Numbered from the stretch's first letter, positions 45,613-57,524 are shown. The stretch is 64,000 nucleotides of DNA from Chrysemys picta bellii (GCF_011386835.1 NC_088795.1:100810434-100874433); one strand, 5' to 3'. The notes: a model not told the origin generated them from the sequence alone. Numbers and translations: made by a program.

Positions 45613-46698
45613 TAGGGTTACCATGTTTGAACTTTCAAAAAAGAGAGCACTCCGGGGGGTAGCCCCGCCCCCTAGCCACTCCCTCCCACTTCCCACCCCC
45701 TACAGAACCCCCAACCCATCCAACCCCCCCTGCTCCTTGTCCCCTGATCGCCCCCTCCCAGGACCCCTGCCTCTAACCACCCCCGGGACCCCACCCCCAT
45801 CTAAGCCTCCCTTGTCCTTGTCCCCGACTGCCCCCTCCTGAGACCTCCCCACCCTAACTGCCTCCCTAGGACCCCACTCCCTATCTGTCCCTTGACTGTT
45901 CTGCCACCTATCGACACCCCCGCCCCCGCCAGATCCCCGGGACTCCCACGCCTATCCAACCGCTGCCTGTCCCCTGACTGCCCCCCCGAACCCTCAACCC
46001 ATCTAACCCTCCCTGTCCCGACTGCCCCAATCCCTCTCCACACCCCTGCCCCCTGACAGCCCCCCCAGAACCCCCAACCCATCCAACCCCCCCTGCTCCC
46101 TGTCCCCTGACTGCTCCGATCCCTCTCCACACCCCTGCCCCCTGACAGCCCCCCCAGAACCCCTGACCCTTCCAACCCCCCACTCCCTGTCCCCTGACTG
46201 CTCTGATCCCTCTCCACACCCCCGCCTCCTGACAGCCCCCCCACAGAACCCCCAACCCATTCAACCCCCCCCGCTCCCTATCCCGACTGCTCCGATCCCT
46301 CTCCACACCCCCGCCCCCTGACAGCCCGCTCCATAACTCTTGACTCATCGAAACCTCTCCCTGCTCCCTGACTGCCCCCCGAGACTCCCCTTACCACCAT
46401 GCTGCTCGAGCCACTGGCTCTACGTGGAGAAGGCTGCTGCGCTGCCGTGTGCATAGCCCCTCCCACACAGAATGCTGAGGCGGGGGATGGGGGAGCAGGG
46501 GAGGGGCTCTGGCTGCTGGAGGCCAATGGGAGCGGCTCAATGGGGCCCAGCCACCCTATCAGCCGCGCCGCACTCTGCATGGAGGGGGGAAGGGGAAATC
46601 CCGGACCTTTCTATCCTATTACCAATTCCTCCCGGACGGCTATTTAAAGACGAAAAAGCCGGACATGTCCGGGGAAATACGGACAGATGGTAACCCTA
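45613..46698. mobile_element. hAT-like element with minisatellite body and perfect TSD aagtatta
   Basis: The inverted ends are tagggttaccatg and the complement of agatggtaaccct. Identical 8-bp duplications aagtatta lie at 45605-45612 and 46699-46706. The 1.1-kb body is extremely C-rich on the plus strand and contains an 88-bp tandem repeat (46030-46320). No transposase is encoded, and glycine-rich open frames on the minus strand are repeat artefacts. Confidence 0.88.
46030..46320 (+). repeat. C-rich minisatellite, about 88-bp period
   Basis: The landmark ccctctccacacccc recurs near 46032, 46121, 46208 and 46297, giving spacings of 89, 87 and 89 bp. Units also share ctgacagccccccc and cccaacccatccaacccc. 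Weaker copies extend left to about 45700. Confidence 0.85.
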
Positions 46699-46706
46699 AA
46701 GTATTA

Positions 46707-46855
46707 CTACAGTGCTGGTAGCTATGCCCCTCATGGGGATGGGTTTTTTTAGAGCTCTCTCTCGTAGCGCTATGCCGCGACTACACGAGCCACATTAAAG
46801 CGCTGCCATGGTAGCGCTTTAACATTGCCAGTGAAGACGTGCCCTAAGACTTTAA
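46707..46855. mobile_element. Partial Harbinger-like MITE (right part)
   Basis: The segment with gctggtagctatgcc, acattaaagcgctgcc, agcgctttaaca and gtgaagacgtgccctaag matches the right half of the MITE at 24024-24309. Its left continuation is cut off by the neighbouring sequence. Confidence 0.6.
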
Positions 46856-46879
46856 ATCCCCCACAGTCAGGGGAGAAGC

Positions 46880-47649
46880 ACTATAAAGTGTTAAATACCA
46901 GTTTACCATGAGGTGTTATCTCCTCCACAACCAAAGTAGGTCTACAGAGATCAGACAAGCCATTGTGGTCTAAAGACCATGTGATTGCTTCCCCACAGCT
47001 CTAAAGAGAGTATGTGCACAAATCCTTGTCCAATCACAACTTGGACGCTGCAGAAAGGGAATAAAAATCCCTGTTAAAGAGAAATTGTTACCCCTATGCT
47101 GCTTGAGCTCTGAGGGGCAAAGATTTCTAAGCATAAGCAAGGAGTCCCCAGCTGCTTAGCTTGAGTTGGCCCTAAATGACACATAAAGCACATAAATTTT
47201 ATAGCATATACAATCATCCTTTGGAGCCTAAGACTGTATCTCAGTTGTGTGTTTGTTTCCTTGCTTTAACCTTGCAAATTTTCTTAGTTAATAATTATTT
47301 TGTTTTAATATAGGATTGCTGCAAGCATAGTTTTTGAGAGATGTATGGTGCACTTGACCTGGGGTAAGTGACTGGTCCTTTGCAACTGGGAGTAACCTGA
47401 ATATTGTTGTGATTTTTGGTGTAAGGGACCATCTGTCACAGAGGCAGGCTTACCTGGGCTGCAAGATAAACCATAGTGCCCAAGGGGACTATCTGTGACT
47501 CCATAGTAAGGCTGTTATAGTGCTTATGGAGTTCTCAATTGATGCTTGGTTGGTGAAATCTAATTATAGAACACACAACGGGTTTGTTTCTTGACAGTCT
47601 GCCCTGAGGTTGGCACGTATGGTCGTGAGTTACTCTAGACAGCTTGACA
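46880..47649 (+). mobile_element. Probable solo LTR
   Basis: It includes gagtaacctgaatattgttg, a likely transcription/polyadenylation zone (ttaataattattttg near 47285) and a closing agacagcttgaca at 47649, which resembles turtle retroviral LTRs in memory. The start and any target duplication are uncertain. Confidence 0.5.
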
Positions 47650-50069
47650 AGTGTGCAGAGATTAAAATAGTGTAGGTGTGTGTCTTCTATAAAAACAGAT
47701 AATTAGGTAGTGTTCCCTGAAAACAGAAAGCAAGAAGGCTATAGATTGTACCTGTGATGATCCCCAAAGAGATCTGTCTTCAAAAGCATCCTACAATAGA
47801 CTTAACTCTATGCATTACCATGGAGCCTTTCACAGAAATGCAGACTTTTCACACAACACACTTGTACTCCTCTTATGCAGAAGGAAGAGGGTGGAGTATG
47901 TGATGGAGTGTAAGTACCTGCTGCCATCAAAGGGAAGAAGGGTTAATAAACTTCCCTGGAAAGGAGGAAAAATACTTACCACAACTTGCAAGGCGGTACA
48001 AATTGTTAGTAGGAAGGGCAGACAGCTAACCTTGGAAGAAAATATGCCTTTCAAGGCAAGGGGATGGCCCTTACTCCCAGGGAATGAGACACTACCTGGC
48101 CCCAAGGCTGAAGAGTCCCAGCCTGTAGGGCTCAGCACTGAATCAGAATCAAGTTGGCACAAAAATATGGTACTTTTGCCTATCTGTAGTTGTGCAATTG
48201 GATTCCTGAAAAATACACAAACAGATGTTTACAGATATTACACATGGTGGCAGCCTTTGTAAGCATGGCCTGGCTCAACCCTTCCCACCTACCCGCTTCT
48301 TTCTTTTGTCCAGCCACCCCTCCCTAGCTTCAGAGATCTCCCCCTCCAGCTGTCCTGCTGCCCACCACTTATGTTAAAACAAAACAGAAAATACAAGGCA
48401 AAACATCAGATTTAAATGAAAATAATATTTTAAAACTATAAATTAAACGAAATAATGCACCACAGCCACCTCACAACAGATTCTGATATATAGGGAGAAA
48501 CCCCTACTCCCCTGAGAAATAATAAGTGCAAACACTTACACCTGGGCTGTATGTTTCCTTGCTACCTGGAAAACCAAATATTGTCCCAATTTATTACCCA
48601 ACCATTAACAACAAACAAAACAACCCTCCACTCCCCCGACACACCTCAACATACCACTTTGGATTTGGTTATTTTCTGAAGTTGAAACAGCTGCTGAAAA
48701 TTGGTATGGTGATTTTTAACTGCCCCTAAAAAATATTTCAGAATTACTATTATTAATACTGCTCTGAAATTTTCACTTTTCTGCTACTTTCCATTTGATG
48801 ACCTCAAAGTACTGAAAAAATAGCCATCAATGGAATGCCAGGACATCCTTCCACCCCCAGGAGGGAGTTTTATTGCACAGTGCCTAGCACAATAAGGTTC
48901 CACTCTTGGTTGCAGTCTTTAGGGGCTGCCTTCCTACAAATAATAAATATCCAACATGGTATGTTGATGGGAAGTGGTGTGGGGGCCGGGGCACAGTGGA
49001 AGGTTGCTTAGATTTTTTGGGGGAGGAGGGAGAGGATAGATTTCTCAGAGATAAATTGGCCCCGGCCCCCCAAACCATAAACTAACTCAATAGGGTTTAG
49101 GTTTTGCTTTAATTTGCTTCATGCTTTTAAAAAAGTGTAAAGTTAGTCAGCTGTAACCTAAATCTGTGACACCTCCAACTGACAGAAGCTCATAAAATGA
49201 GGTCCTCAGCTGGGAACCATGACTTCAGTTCCACACAGTCAGTCAATGTGTTTCTTCTTGGCTACTCACAATCCTCCTTAACTGTTATGATGGCATATAG
49301 GTTGCTCATAGGCTGTCCAGAGGTAAGGTACAAAGTACCAGGCTTAAGAGGGCACATTGGCTAACACTATATGTATCTTTCTCTTATACTAGAAAACGTT
49401 CCTTGGATCAATTGTGAAGCACTTAACATCATTGGTTCTCTAGACTTGGATCCTTAACTGTGAAAGAAAAGAAATGCAGAGGCCATAGGCATTTCTTGCA
49501 AACCAATTACTATTACTTGGAGAGTTAACCTGTAAACATCTACCCTTAGACAATGCATATAATCATTCCAATGTCAGGTAATAGGAAAAAGCCAAACTGC
49601 ACTAGGAAGGACTGAATCAGACAAAGTTCCAAGCACAAGTTGTGCATTTATCCAAAATACTACTAATTACCAGTTATCAGACAGACTTCTTATTAGTCAT
49701 CCAATGGGTATGCTATCACCTCTTACATACAAAGGCCGACCAAAAAACATTGTCAGCAAAATAAGATTTGCTTGTCTGGGCAATAATGAGTGAATATGCA
49801 TAAAGGAAAGAAGATAATCCACTTCCTAGCCACACTCAGATCTCCACAATATATAACAGGCTGTGACCATTATGATTCAAGTCTGAAAACGACTGTCAGC
49901 AGATTCCTATGTGCTATAAACAAGGATCATGTGCATTTTCCTGCCAACACTTCCACAGCCGATAGACTGCAGGGGATTAGGGCAGGAGCGTATTGGACCA
50001 GATGCCTTTTTCTGCTCCTAAAATAAATTCATGCTCCTATTTTAACCTACTTGCCATACAGTGCTCAGC
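47650..50069. other. Intergenic; one long orphan open frame
   Basis: An open frame of 150 codons (47810-48262) shows no signal peptide, domain or composition typical of a protein. The DNA around it looks like decayed repeat. Nothing else is recognised in this stretch. Confidence 0.4.
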
Positions 50070-50077
50070 TGAATCAG

Positions 50078-51278
50078 TAGGGTGACCAGGTGTCCAGTTT
50101 TTGAACACAGTCGAAAAGGGATCCTGACAGGCACCGCTGACCAGGCTGTTGACTGTCCGGTTGGCGGCGCTGCGCAGCAGGGCTCATGGGAAGCACCGGA
50201 ATGTCCACCCTCCGGCTCCTATGCATAGGGGCAGCCAGGGGGTTCTGCACGCTGCACCCGCCCCAAGCACTGCCCCTGCAGCTCCCATTGGCTGAGAAAC
50301 ACAGCCAATGGGAGCTGCGGGGGCGGTGCCTGCGGATGGGGCAGTGCACAGAGCCGCCTGGCCATGCCTCTGTGTAGGAGCCAGAGGGCGGACATGCCGC
50401 TGCTTCCGGGAGATGCTTGAGTGCCGCCCGGAGCCTGCACCCCGACCCCTTCCTGGGCCCCAAACTCCAGCCCCAGCCCTGATCCCCCTCCCACCCTCCG
50501 AACCCCTTGATCAGCCTGGAGCACTCTCCTGCATTCCAAACCCCTCATCCCCAGTCCCACCCCAGAGCTCACACCCCCAACCGGAGCTCTCACTCCTCCC
50601 CCACACCCCAGCCCTGAGCCCCTCCCACCCTCCGAACCCCTTGATCCAAGCCCAGACACCCTTCTGTACCCCAAACCCCTCATCCCCAGCCCCACCCTAG
50701 AGCCCGTACCTCAGCCAGAGCCCTCACTCCCCCCATTGCACCCCAACCCCAGCCCTGATCCCCTCCCACCCTCCAAACCCTTCAGTCCCAGCCCGTAGCA
50801 TCCTCCTGCACCCCATATCCCTCATCCCTGGCCCCACCCCAGAGCCTGCATCCCCAGACGGACCCCCCCTGCACCCAACCCTCTGCCCCAGCCTGAAGCC
50901 CTCTCCTGCACTCTGAGAACCTCATCTCTGGCCTCACCAGGAGCTCTCACCCCCAGCCGGAGCCCTCACCCCCCTCACACCCCAACCCCTTGCCCCACCC
51001 CAGACCTCCTCCTGCAGCCCAAAGCCCTCATCCCGGTCTCACCCCAGAGCCTGCACTCCCAGCTGGAACCCTCCTGCCCTCCCACCCGCCAACCCCCAGT
51101 GTGGTGAAAGTGAGTGAGGATCGGGGAGAGCGAGCGATGGAGGGAGGGTGGATGGAGCGAGCAGTGGCCGGGGACTTGGAGAAGGGGTGAGGCATGGTTG
51201 GGGTTTTGGGGGAAGGGGCGGGGCATGGGGTGCGGCAGAAGTGTTCGGTTTTGTGCTATTAGAAAGTTGGTAACTCTA
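50078..51278. mobile_element. hAT-like element, C-rich body, near-perfect TSD
   Basis: The ends tagggtgaccaggtgtcc and the complement of agaaagttggtaactcta are related to the TAGGGTTACC termini at 45613 and 19904. The flanks tgaatcag (50070-50077) and tgaaacag (51279-51286) differ at one base. The body has a hairpin-like cattggctgagaaacacagccaatg (50287-50311) and C-rich tandem units with ccccagccctgatccc and ctccgaacccc. Confidence 0.8.
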
Positions 51279-51286
51279 TGAAACAG

Positions 51287-52879
51287 CCTTGATATCTGGC
51301 TTAATTTATATATAGACTTGGAGAAGACACAAACTGTGTGTTTTGTGTTTGAAAGGTGGTGTAGCCAAAGCCAAGTCCTCTACATTCTGTAGGAGCAGGG
51401 CAGAGTCATTATTAAATCTTTAGTGAGGATTTGGCCCTGTTGAGGCTCCTCAGCCCAAATAGCTTACCATGATTTTGTGAATGCCTAGAACCCTTATTTG
51501 TGCAAGATTCTCCCCCACACCAGTTTGAATAGTCAGACATTTTGTGTTATCGGCATCTAAGCCTGGGCCTGTGCTCATCTATTTGCATACATTCTCTCAG
51601 CCACTGCAGTGACAAGCCTAGATGCAATCCTGAAGGTCATAATATGTCAGATAAGGAGAATCCCATAAAATCATGGTCTGACTTTTTTGCAGTCTAAATA
51701 GTTTGAGTGAAGAGAACTTCAGTGACAGTTTCTTACCTTTGCTCGTGTGACCTTTGTAGTTGAGACAGGATTAGATTCTATAAACATCAGGTGAAAGTAC
51801 TGATTAAGGAGTTTTATTTTTTAATATACTATCACCAAAAGAAAATATTTGGAAATGCAAAATCCCCTGTTAACATAACATCACTTTTAATCTCATGGAG
51901 TATTTCTAAATGTCTTCTTTAGGCATCTGAATGAAGGTCATGTTAATCAATCCTTACAAAAAACTGTCTAGTACTGCATAGCATTTAGATACTTTCAGTT
52001 AACTGATCTATTAAGAATTTCCTAGTTTGCAGTTTTACCAGAGAGAGGCTCAACTATTTCTTCTATCCTATTTTTGTACTGAGTTAATGGCAATTAAGTA
52101 TATGATTCTTACAGTTATAGCTATTGCTTCATATAAGAAACTGATTTGCGCATCTGCACATGGGCAGCAAGAACCCTGGTGCTTCCATTTCTTGAGCTCA
52201 AAAGAGTCAGAGCAGTGACTGTGGCCCTACTGCACCCCATTCCACAGAAGTCCCAAAGGCAAATGATATGCTGGAATACAGGGGTGCAACTCCATTAACT
52301 TCAGCAGAGTTGTTATACCAGAGCTGAGTTTGGCCCCAAATGATGACAGTCTTTGTAACACTTTACCTTGCTAATGTAACTGCAAGATATTTTTCCTATT
52401 CATGTAATTTTTTTTTTTTTTTGCCTCTGATCCTGTGGCAAGGTAGGTTATACAGCAGAGCAAACAGGACAGTAAATAAGACTGTGTGCCCCACATCAGA
52501 GTATAGCAGTACATAAACTACTGTTCGAGAACACATCCTGATTGATTCTTTTAAAGAAGCTCACTGTATTCTAATAGCTGAATTATTAACTATTTTAAGA
52601 GGAACTTGTATCAAAGTTAGTTTTGTTTTTTAAAGCTGTCACTTAATTTATGCAAACTTATCAACAGTCCTAGCTTGGAAACTGGTATCAATGCCTATGT
52701 CCCAGGAATGTTCACAGATATAAATGCTACCGCCTGTTCCTCAAGAAAGCTAACAACTCAAGCCACTTTGCTCCCTGGTAGCCATCCCTTCCAGTGAAGC
52801 ACTTAGCAGCTCCCTTGCAGGGCTTTTGTTGATAATTTTCCTCTAAGATGCTTCTATATAAAGAGGTTTATATAAAAGG
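51287..52879. other. Intergenic, ancient-repeat phrase only
   Basis: No gene. The phrase gcaactccattaacttcagc (52287) and gagctgagtttggcccc (52323) are part of an old interspersed repeat. A T-tract is near 52411-52423. Confidence 0.4.
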
Positions 52880-53255
52880 TTTAGAAACTATGACCTATGA
52901 AGAAAGGCTAAAAAAAAAAAAGGAGGGAGGAGGAACCTGATAACACTCTCTAAACACACGAAGGGCTGTTATAAAGAGGATGGTGATCAGTTGTTCTCCA
53001 TGTCCACTGAAGGTAGGACAAGAACTAGTGGGCTTAATCTGCAGCAAAAGAGAGATAGGTTAGATATTAGGACTATAAGGATAGTTAAGTACTAAAGAAG
53101 ACTAGAAAGGAAAGCTGTGGAATCCCGGTCATTGGAGGTTTTTAAGAACAGGTTGGACAACCACCTGTCAGAGAGGGGCTAGATTTATCTGGTCCTGCCT
53201 CAGTGCAGCAGGCTGGACTGGATGACCCCTCAAGATCCCATCTAGCTCTATAAGG
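52880..53255 (+). mobile_element. CR1 3' fragment (older)
   Basis: The order of phrases (atgacctatgaagaaagg, ggtaggacaagaactagtgg, ggaggtttttaagaacagg, ctggatgacccctcaagatc) is that of CR1 3' ends and parallels the copy at 59170-59842. An A-tract insertion (52911-52921) and many substitutions mark its age. Confidence 0.85.
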
Positions 53256-54151
53256 AAAAGGCCTTTGTCTGCAGCCATATTAAGAGATCAGCAGGCATTA
53301 GCTGAGAAGCAGGAAGTCACATCCTCACATTCCATTTAAATTACATTAAAACAATGTAATATCAGGCTGTTAAGGAGATCCTGTCCTAATAATAGTACCC
53401 ACTATCACCAGATAAAGAAACAGATCTTAAAATGGTTAAAGAAAACTTAGTTTGATAGCATTCTTCTCTGGCAAGAAATAACGTATCAATAGTTGTGGTT
53501 GTCAAATCCTCATTTCTTTATTGTTTATCTTTATGATTCCCACTTCCCTATTGTTTATCTGTATGATCTCGGTCTGGTTCTTTGATTGTTTCTGTCTGTT
53601 TCATAATTAATTTTGCTAGGTGTAAATTAATTAAGGTAATAGGGTATGATTGGTTAGAGAATTTTGTTACAATATGTTAGGATTGGTTAGTAAAATTTTA
53701 ATATAATGATTGGTTAAGGTATAGCTAAGCAGGACTCAAGTTTCACTATATAAACAGGGGTCCAAAAGGAAGTTCTTTGGGACCCAACTCCAGGACACAG
53801 CCCCAATAACAGAGCTGCCATACCTCAACACTCTGCCAATGACATTGTGCAGAAACTGGAGTCCCTCAGATGGACCTGATCCTGACTGACCAGCAGGGAA
53901 AAGTTCATCTGTGTTATTGGGAGTGGTGAGCATTGTATGTGTAGCGTGTGCATTCTGTTTTGGTGATTGTTATAGAGGTTACGTAGGATATTACTATGTA
54001 AGGCTCTTTCACTGGTAAAAGACCCTGCAATTCCGCAGCGTGTAAGGTTAAGCCTGAGCCCACAGAAGGATAAGAATGGTTGCCTAAATTGACAGGGTTA
54101 TGCCTGAGCCCTAGGAACTGGATAAAGGTGGGTGCCCCTAGAGTGTGTGAG

Positions 54152-55554
54152 TGTCAGGGTTCCCTCCCCACTCTGAACTCTGGGGTACAGATGTGGGGAC
54201 CCACATGAAAGACTCCCTAAACTTATTTCTACCAGCTTAGGTTAAATCTTTCCCAAGGCACAAATCCTTTCCTTGTCCTTGGACGGTATTGCTGCCACCA
54301 CCAAGTGATTTAGACAAAGATTCAGGAAAAGGGCCTCTTGGAGTCCCTGTTTCCCCAAAATATTCCCCTAAGCCCCTTCACAGCCTTTCCTGCTGAGGCT
54401 TGAGAATAATATCCTCACCAATTGGTACAATGTGAGCACAGACCAAACACCTGGGGTTTTAGGACACTGAAAATCAATCAGGTTCTTAAAAGAAGAATTT
54501 TATTTAAAAAAAAAAAAGTTAAATAATCACACCTGAAAAATCAGAATGGAAGGTAACTTTACAGGATAAATAAAAAGATTTAAAACACAGAGGATTCCCC
54601 TCTAGGCTTAGCTTCAAAGTTACAAAAAACCAGGAATAAAACTCCCTCTTAGCATAGGGAAAATTCACAAGCTAAAACAAAAGATAATCTAACACATTTC
54701 CTTACCTTTACTTGCAATTTTTGTAATCTTAGATGCTCATTTCATGTAGAAACAATGAGGAGTCCTTGTGGCACCTTAGAGACTAACCAATTTATTTGGA
54801 CGTAAGCTTTGGTGGGTAGAGCCCACTTCATCAGATGCATGAAGTGAAAAATACAGGAGCAGGTATAAATACATGAAAGGATGGGGGTTGCTTTACCAAG
54901 TGTGAGGTCAGTCTAGTGAGATAAATCAATTAACAGAAGGATACCAAGGGAGGAAAAATAACTTTTGAAGTGGTAAGAGAGTGGCCCATTACAGACAGTT
55001 GACAAGAAGGTGTGAGTAACAGTAGGGATAAATTAGTAATGGGGAAATTAAGTGTAGGTTTTGTAATGACTCAACCATTCCCAGTCTTTATTCAGGCCTA
55101 ATCTGATGGTATCCAGTTTGCAAATTAATGCCAGTTCTGCAGCTTCACGTTGGAGTCTGTTTTTTGAAGTTTTTGTTGAAGAATTGCCACTTTAGGTCTG
55201 TTATTGAGTGACCAGAGAGATTGAAGAGTTCTCCTACTGGTTTTTGAATGTTATGATGTCAGATTTGCATCCATTTATTCTTTTGCGTAGATACTGTCCG
55301 ATTTGGCCAATGTACATGGCAGAGGGGCATTGCTGGCATATGATGGCATATACCACAATGGTAGATGTGCAGGTGAATAAGCCCCGGATGGTATTGCAGC
55401 CACACCATCATGCGCCAGCAATGCCCCTCTGCCATGTACATTGTCCAGACCCTACGCAAAAGAATAAATGGACACAAATCTGACATTTGAGCTTCTTAAC
55501 CCCTTACAGGTAAAGGAGAGATTTTATGCTACCCTTAGCTGTATGTTTATGACA
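54152..55554 (-). mobile_element. Solo LTR with 5-bp TSD gtgag, interrupted by a Penelope copy
   Basis: The plus-strand ends tgtcagggttccc and gtatgtttatgaca give inverted TGTCA/TGACA termini. The identical duplications gtgag flank it (54147-54151 and 55555-55559). Its sequence is interrupted from about 54750 to 55487 and resumes with gcttcttaaccccttacagg. Orientation is minus, with aataaa-type signals on that strand. A 5-bp duplication is typical of retroviral or gypsy integration. Confidence 0.8.
54750..55487 (-). mobile_element. Penelope-like element with inverted 5' end
   Basis: The tail ggagtccttgtggcacctta (54771) and the minus-strand nuclease-coding part (about 55257-55375, AIICQQCPSAMYIGQIGQYL) identify a Penelope-like element on the minus strand. 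At about 55410-55487 the same nuclease-coding segment recurs on the plus strand (atgcgccagcaatgcccctc), so the 5' end is an inverted duplicate. No intact frame is left. Confidence 0.8.
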
Positions 55555-56204
55555 GTGAGTAACAGAGAATTTTATGTGGGTAACGAGCCCTACATTTCTA
55601 TGAAGCAGAGCAGCTACTCTGGCATCGAGCAGATCCCCTGCAGAGCAAGGATGAGATCCTCACTACTGTCTTTTCCCAATCCAGTGACACCCCTTCTCTA
55701 CCTCCAGCCCCATTACCAAACAAACCCTCTCGCTCCTCTCCAGATCTGGATTCTTTGCAAAGTTGGCAGTTCTGTATATGCATAAGAATCCAGCTTTTTG
55801 GCTGGGTCTACACTATGAGTTTAGTTCAAATTTAGCAGCGTTAAATCAAATTAACCCTGCACCCGTCCTCACAACGAAGCCATTTACTTCGACATAAAGG
55901 GCTCTTAAAATCGATTTCTGTACTTCTCCCCAACGAGGGGAGTAGCGCTGAAATCGACATTGCCATTTTGAATTAGGGTTAATGTGGCTGCAATTTGACG
56001 GTATTGGCCTCCGGGAGCTATCCCACAGTGCACCATTGTGACCGCTCTGGACAGCAATCTGAACTCGGATGCACTGGCTAGGTAGACAGGAAAAGCCCTG
56101 GGAACTTTTGAATTTCATTTCCTGTTTGCCTAGCGTGGAGCACTGATCAGCACAGGTGACCAGGCAGAGCTCATCAGCACATCCAGAATCAAAAAAGAGC
56201 TCCA

Positions 56205-56489
56205 GCATGGACCATACAGGAGATATTGAATCTGATCTCTGTATGGGGAGATGAATCTGTTCTATCAGAACTCCGTTCCAAAAGACGAAACGCCAAAACA
56301 TTTGAAAAAATCTCCAAGGCCATGATGGACAGAGGCCGCAACAGGGACACAACACAGTGCTGCATGAAACTTAAGGAGCTGAGACAAGCGTACCAGAAAG
56401 CCAAAGAATCAAATGGATGCTCATGGAGGGAGTGGAGACTGATGACTGTAGCTATCCCACAGTTCCCGCACTCTCCGAAAACCATTTGA
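56205..56489 (+). pseudogene. Harbinger-encoded Myb/SANT-like protein, N-terminal part
   Basis: The frame starts AWTIQEILNLISVWGDESVL and continues with SKRRNAKTFEKISKAMMDRG and CCMKLKELRQAYQKAKESNG. These are the three helices of the trihelix Myb/SANT domain that Harbinger elements encode as a partner for the transposase, needed for nuclear import and DNA binding. No ATG is in frame upstream without a stop, and the domain is followed by non-homologous codons to a stop at 56489, so this is a remnant. The same domain occurs in host MSANTD and ZSCAN-type proteins. Confidence 0.75.
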
Positions 56490-56925
56490 ATTCTGGGTTG
56501 AGCTCCCAATGCCTGAAGGGTCAAAAACATTGTTGCGAGTGGTTCAGGGTATATGTCATCAGCTCCCCCGCCCCCCCATGAAAGCAAAGGGAAAAAAATA
56601 GTTTCTCGCCTTTTTTCACTGTCACCGTACGTCTACCGGATGCTGCTGGCAGACGCAGTGCTGCAGCGCTACACAGCAGCATCCCCTTGCCTTGCCTTGC
56701 AGACGGCAGATGTTGCAGTATGACCGGTAACCGTCATCGTCGTCCCGTGGGTGCTCCTGGCTGGCATTGGTGAGGTTGGTCGGGGGTGCCTGGGCAGACA
56801 TGGATGCTCCTGGCTGGCCTTGGTGAGGTCGGTTAGGGGCGCCTGGACAAAAAAGAGAATGACTCCAGGTCATTCTCTTCTTTAAGTTTTGTGTAATGGA
56901 GATTCAGTCCTGCCTGGAATATCAT
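56445..56925 (+). repeat. Left arm of internal inverted repeat
   Basis: Shared phrases with the right arm, in reverse complement: gaattctgggttgag, cagcagcatccccttgcct, gtgctcctggctggc and tcattctcttctttaagttt. The arms are about 480 bp and separated by roughly 600 bp. Confidence 0.75.
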
Positions 56926-57524
56926 GCCAGCTGGAGGCTTCTGCCTCAGGCTGCTCTCCCAGTCGGCAGCACCGCGCAGTCGCACCTAACCAAGCCTACC
57001 CCTTGCTCCCAGGGCTCACAATCAGATACTTAGACCTCTACATTTTGCTGCAAATAAAAAAATGAAGCTGCTGTTTAGAACTGTCCCCCAACTTACATAT
57101 CCTGGGACATTTTGTATTTTACCAGTGTCAACCAAAGACCCACACACAAATGGAGATTCAGTCCTGCCTATGCTTCTATCCTAGTGCTTATCACAGATTC
57201 CCATTTTCAGCTATAGGCTGAGCAAGTGCAGAATGGTGGTTCACTCGACTTCGCTGTAAGCCAACCGCCCTCCCCTCCCCCCTTTGATCTCTGCTTGCAG
57301 AGGCAATAAAGTCAGTGTTGTTTCAAATTCATGCATTCTTTATTACTTCATCACACAAATGGGGGGATAATGCCAAGGTAGCCTGGGAGGGGTGGGGGAG
57401 GAGGGAAACAACGGGTGGGGTTGTTGTAGGGGCACCCCCTAGAATGGCATGCAGCTCATCATTTCTGCGGGATGTCTGGGGCTCTGACCCGGAGCAGTCG
57501 TTTGCCTCTCTGGTTCTTTAGTAG

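Larger units (their letters stand above)
53469..55624 (+). mobile_element. LTR interrupted by a second LTR
   Basis: The left part (53469-54151) looks like an LTR U3-R region with TATA box cactatataaacagggg (about 53747) and the right part (55555-55624) resumes with taacagagaattttatg. Between them lies the LTR at 54152-55554, which carries a 5-bp duplication gtgag. Outer borders (tggcaag and ctctggca) are approximate. Confidence 0.5.

Noticed and set aside
46030..46320. A regularly spaced repeat that could suggest a CRISPR array
   Set aside because: Units are contiguous, imperfect and without unique spacers, inside a eukaryotic transposon, with no cas genes.
45801..46348. Glycine-rich minus-strand frames with repeating units
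   Set aside because: They are the antisense reading of the 88-bp C-rich minisatellite; the repeat length and composition explain the frames.
47810..48262. A 150-codon plus-strand open frame
   Set aside because: No domain, signal peptide or conservation is evident and it overlaps an equally long antisense frame; no splice or promoter context supports a gene.
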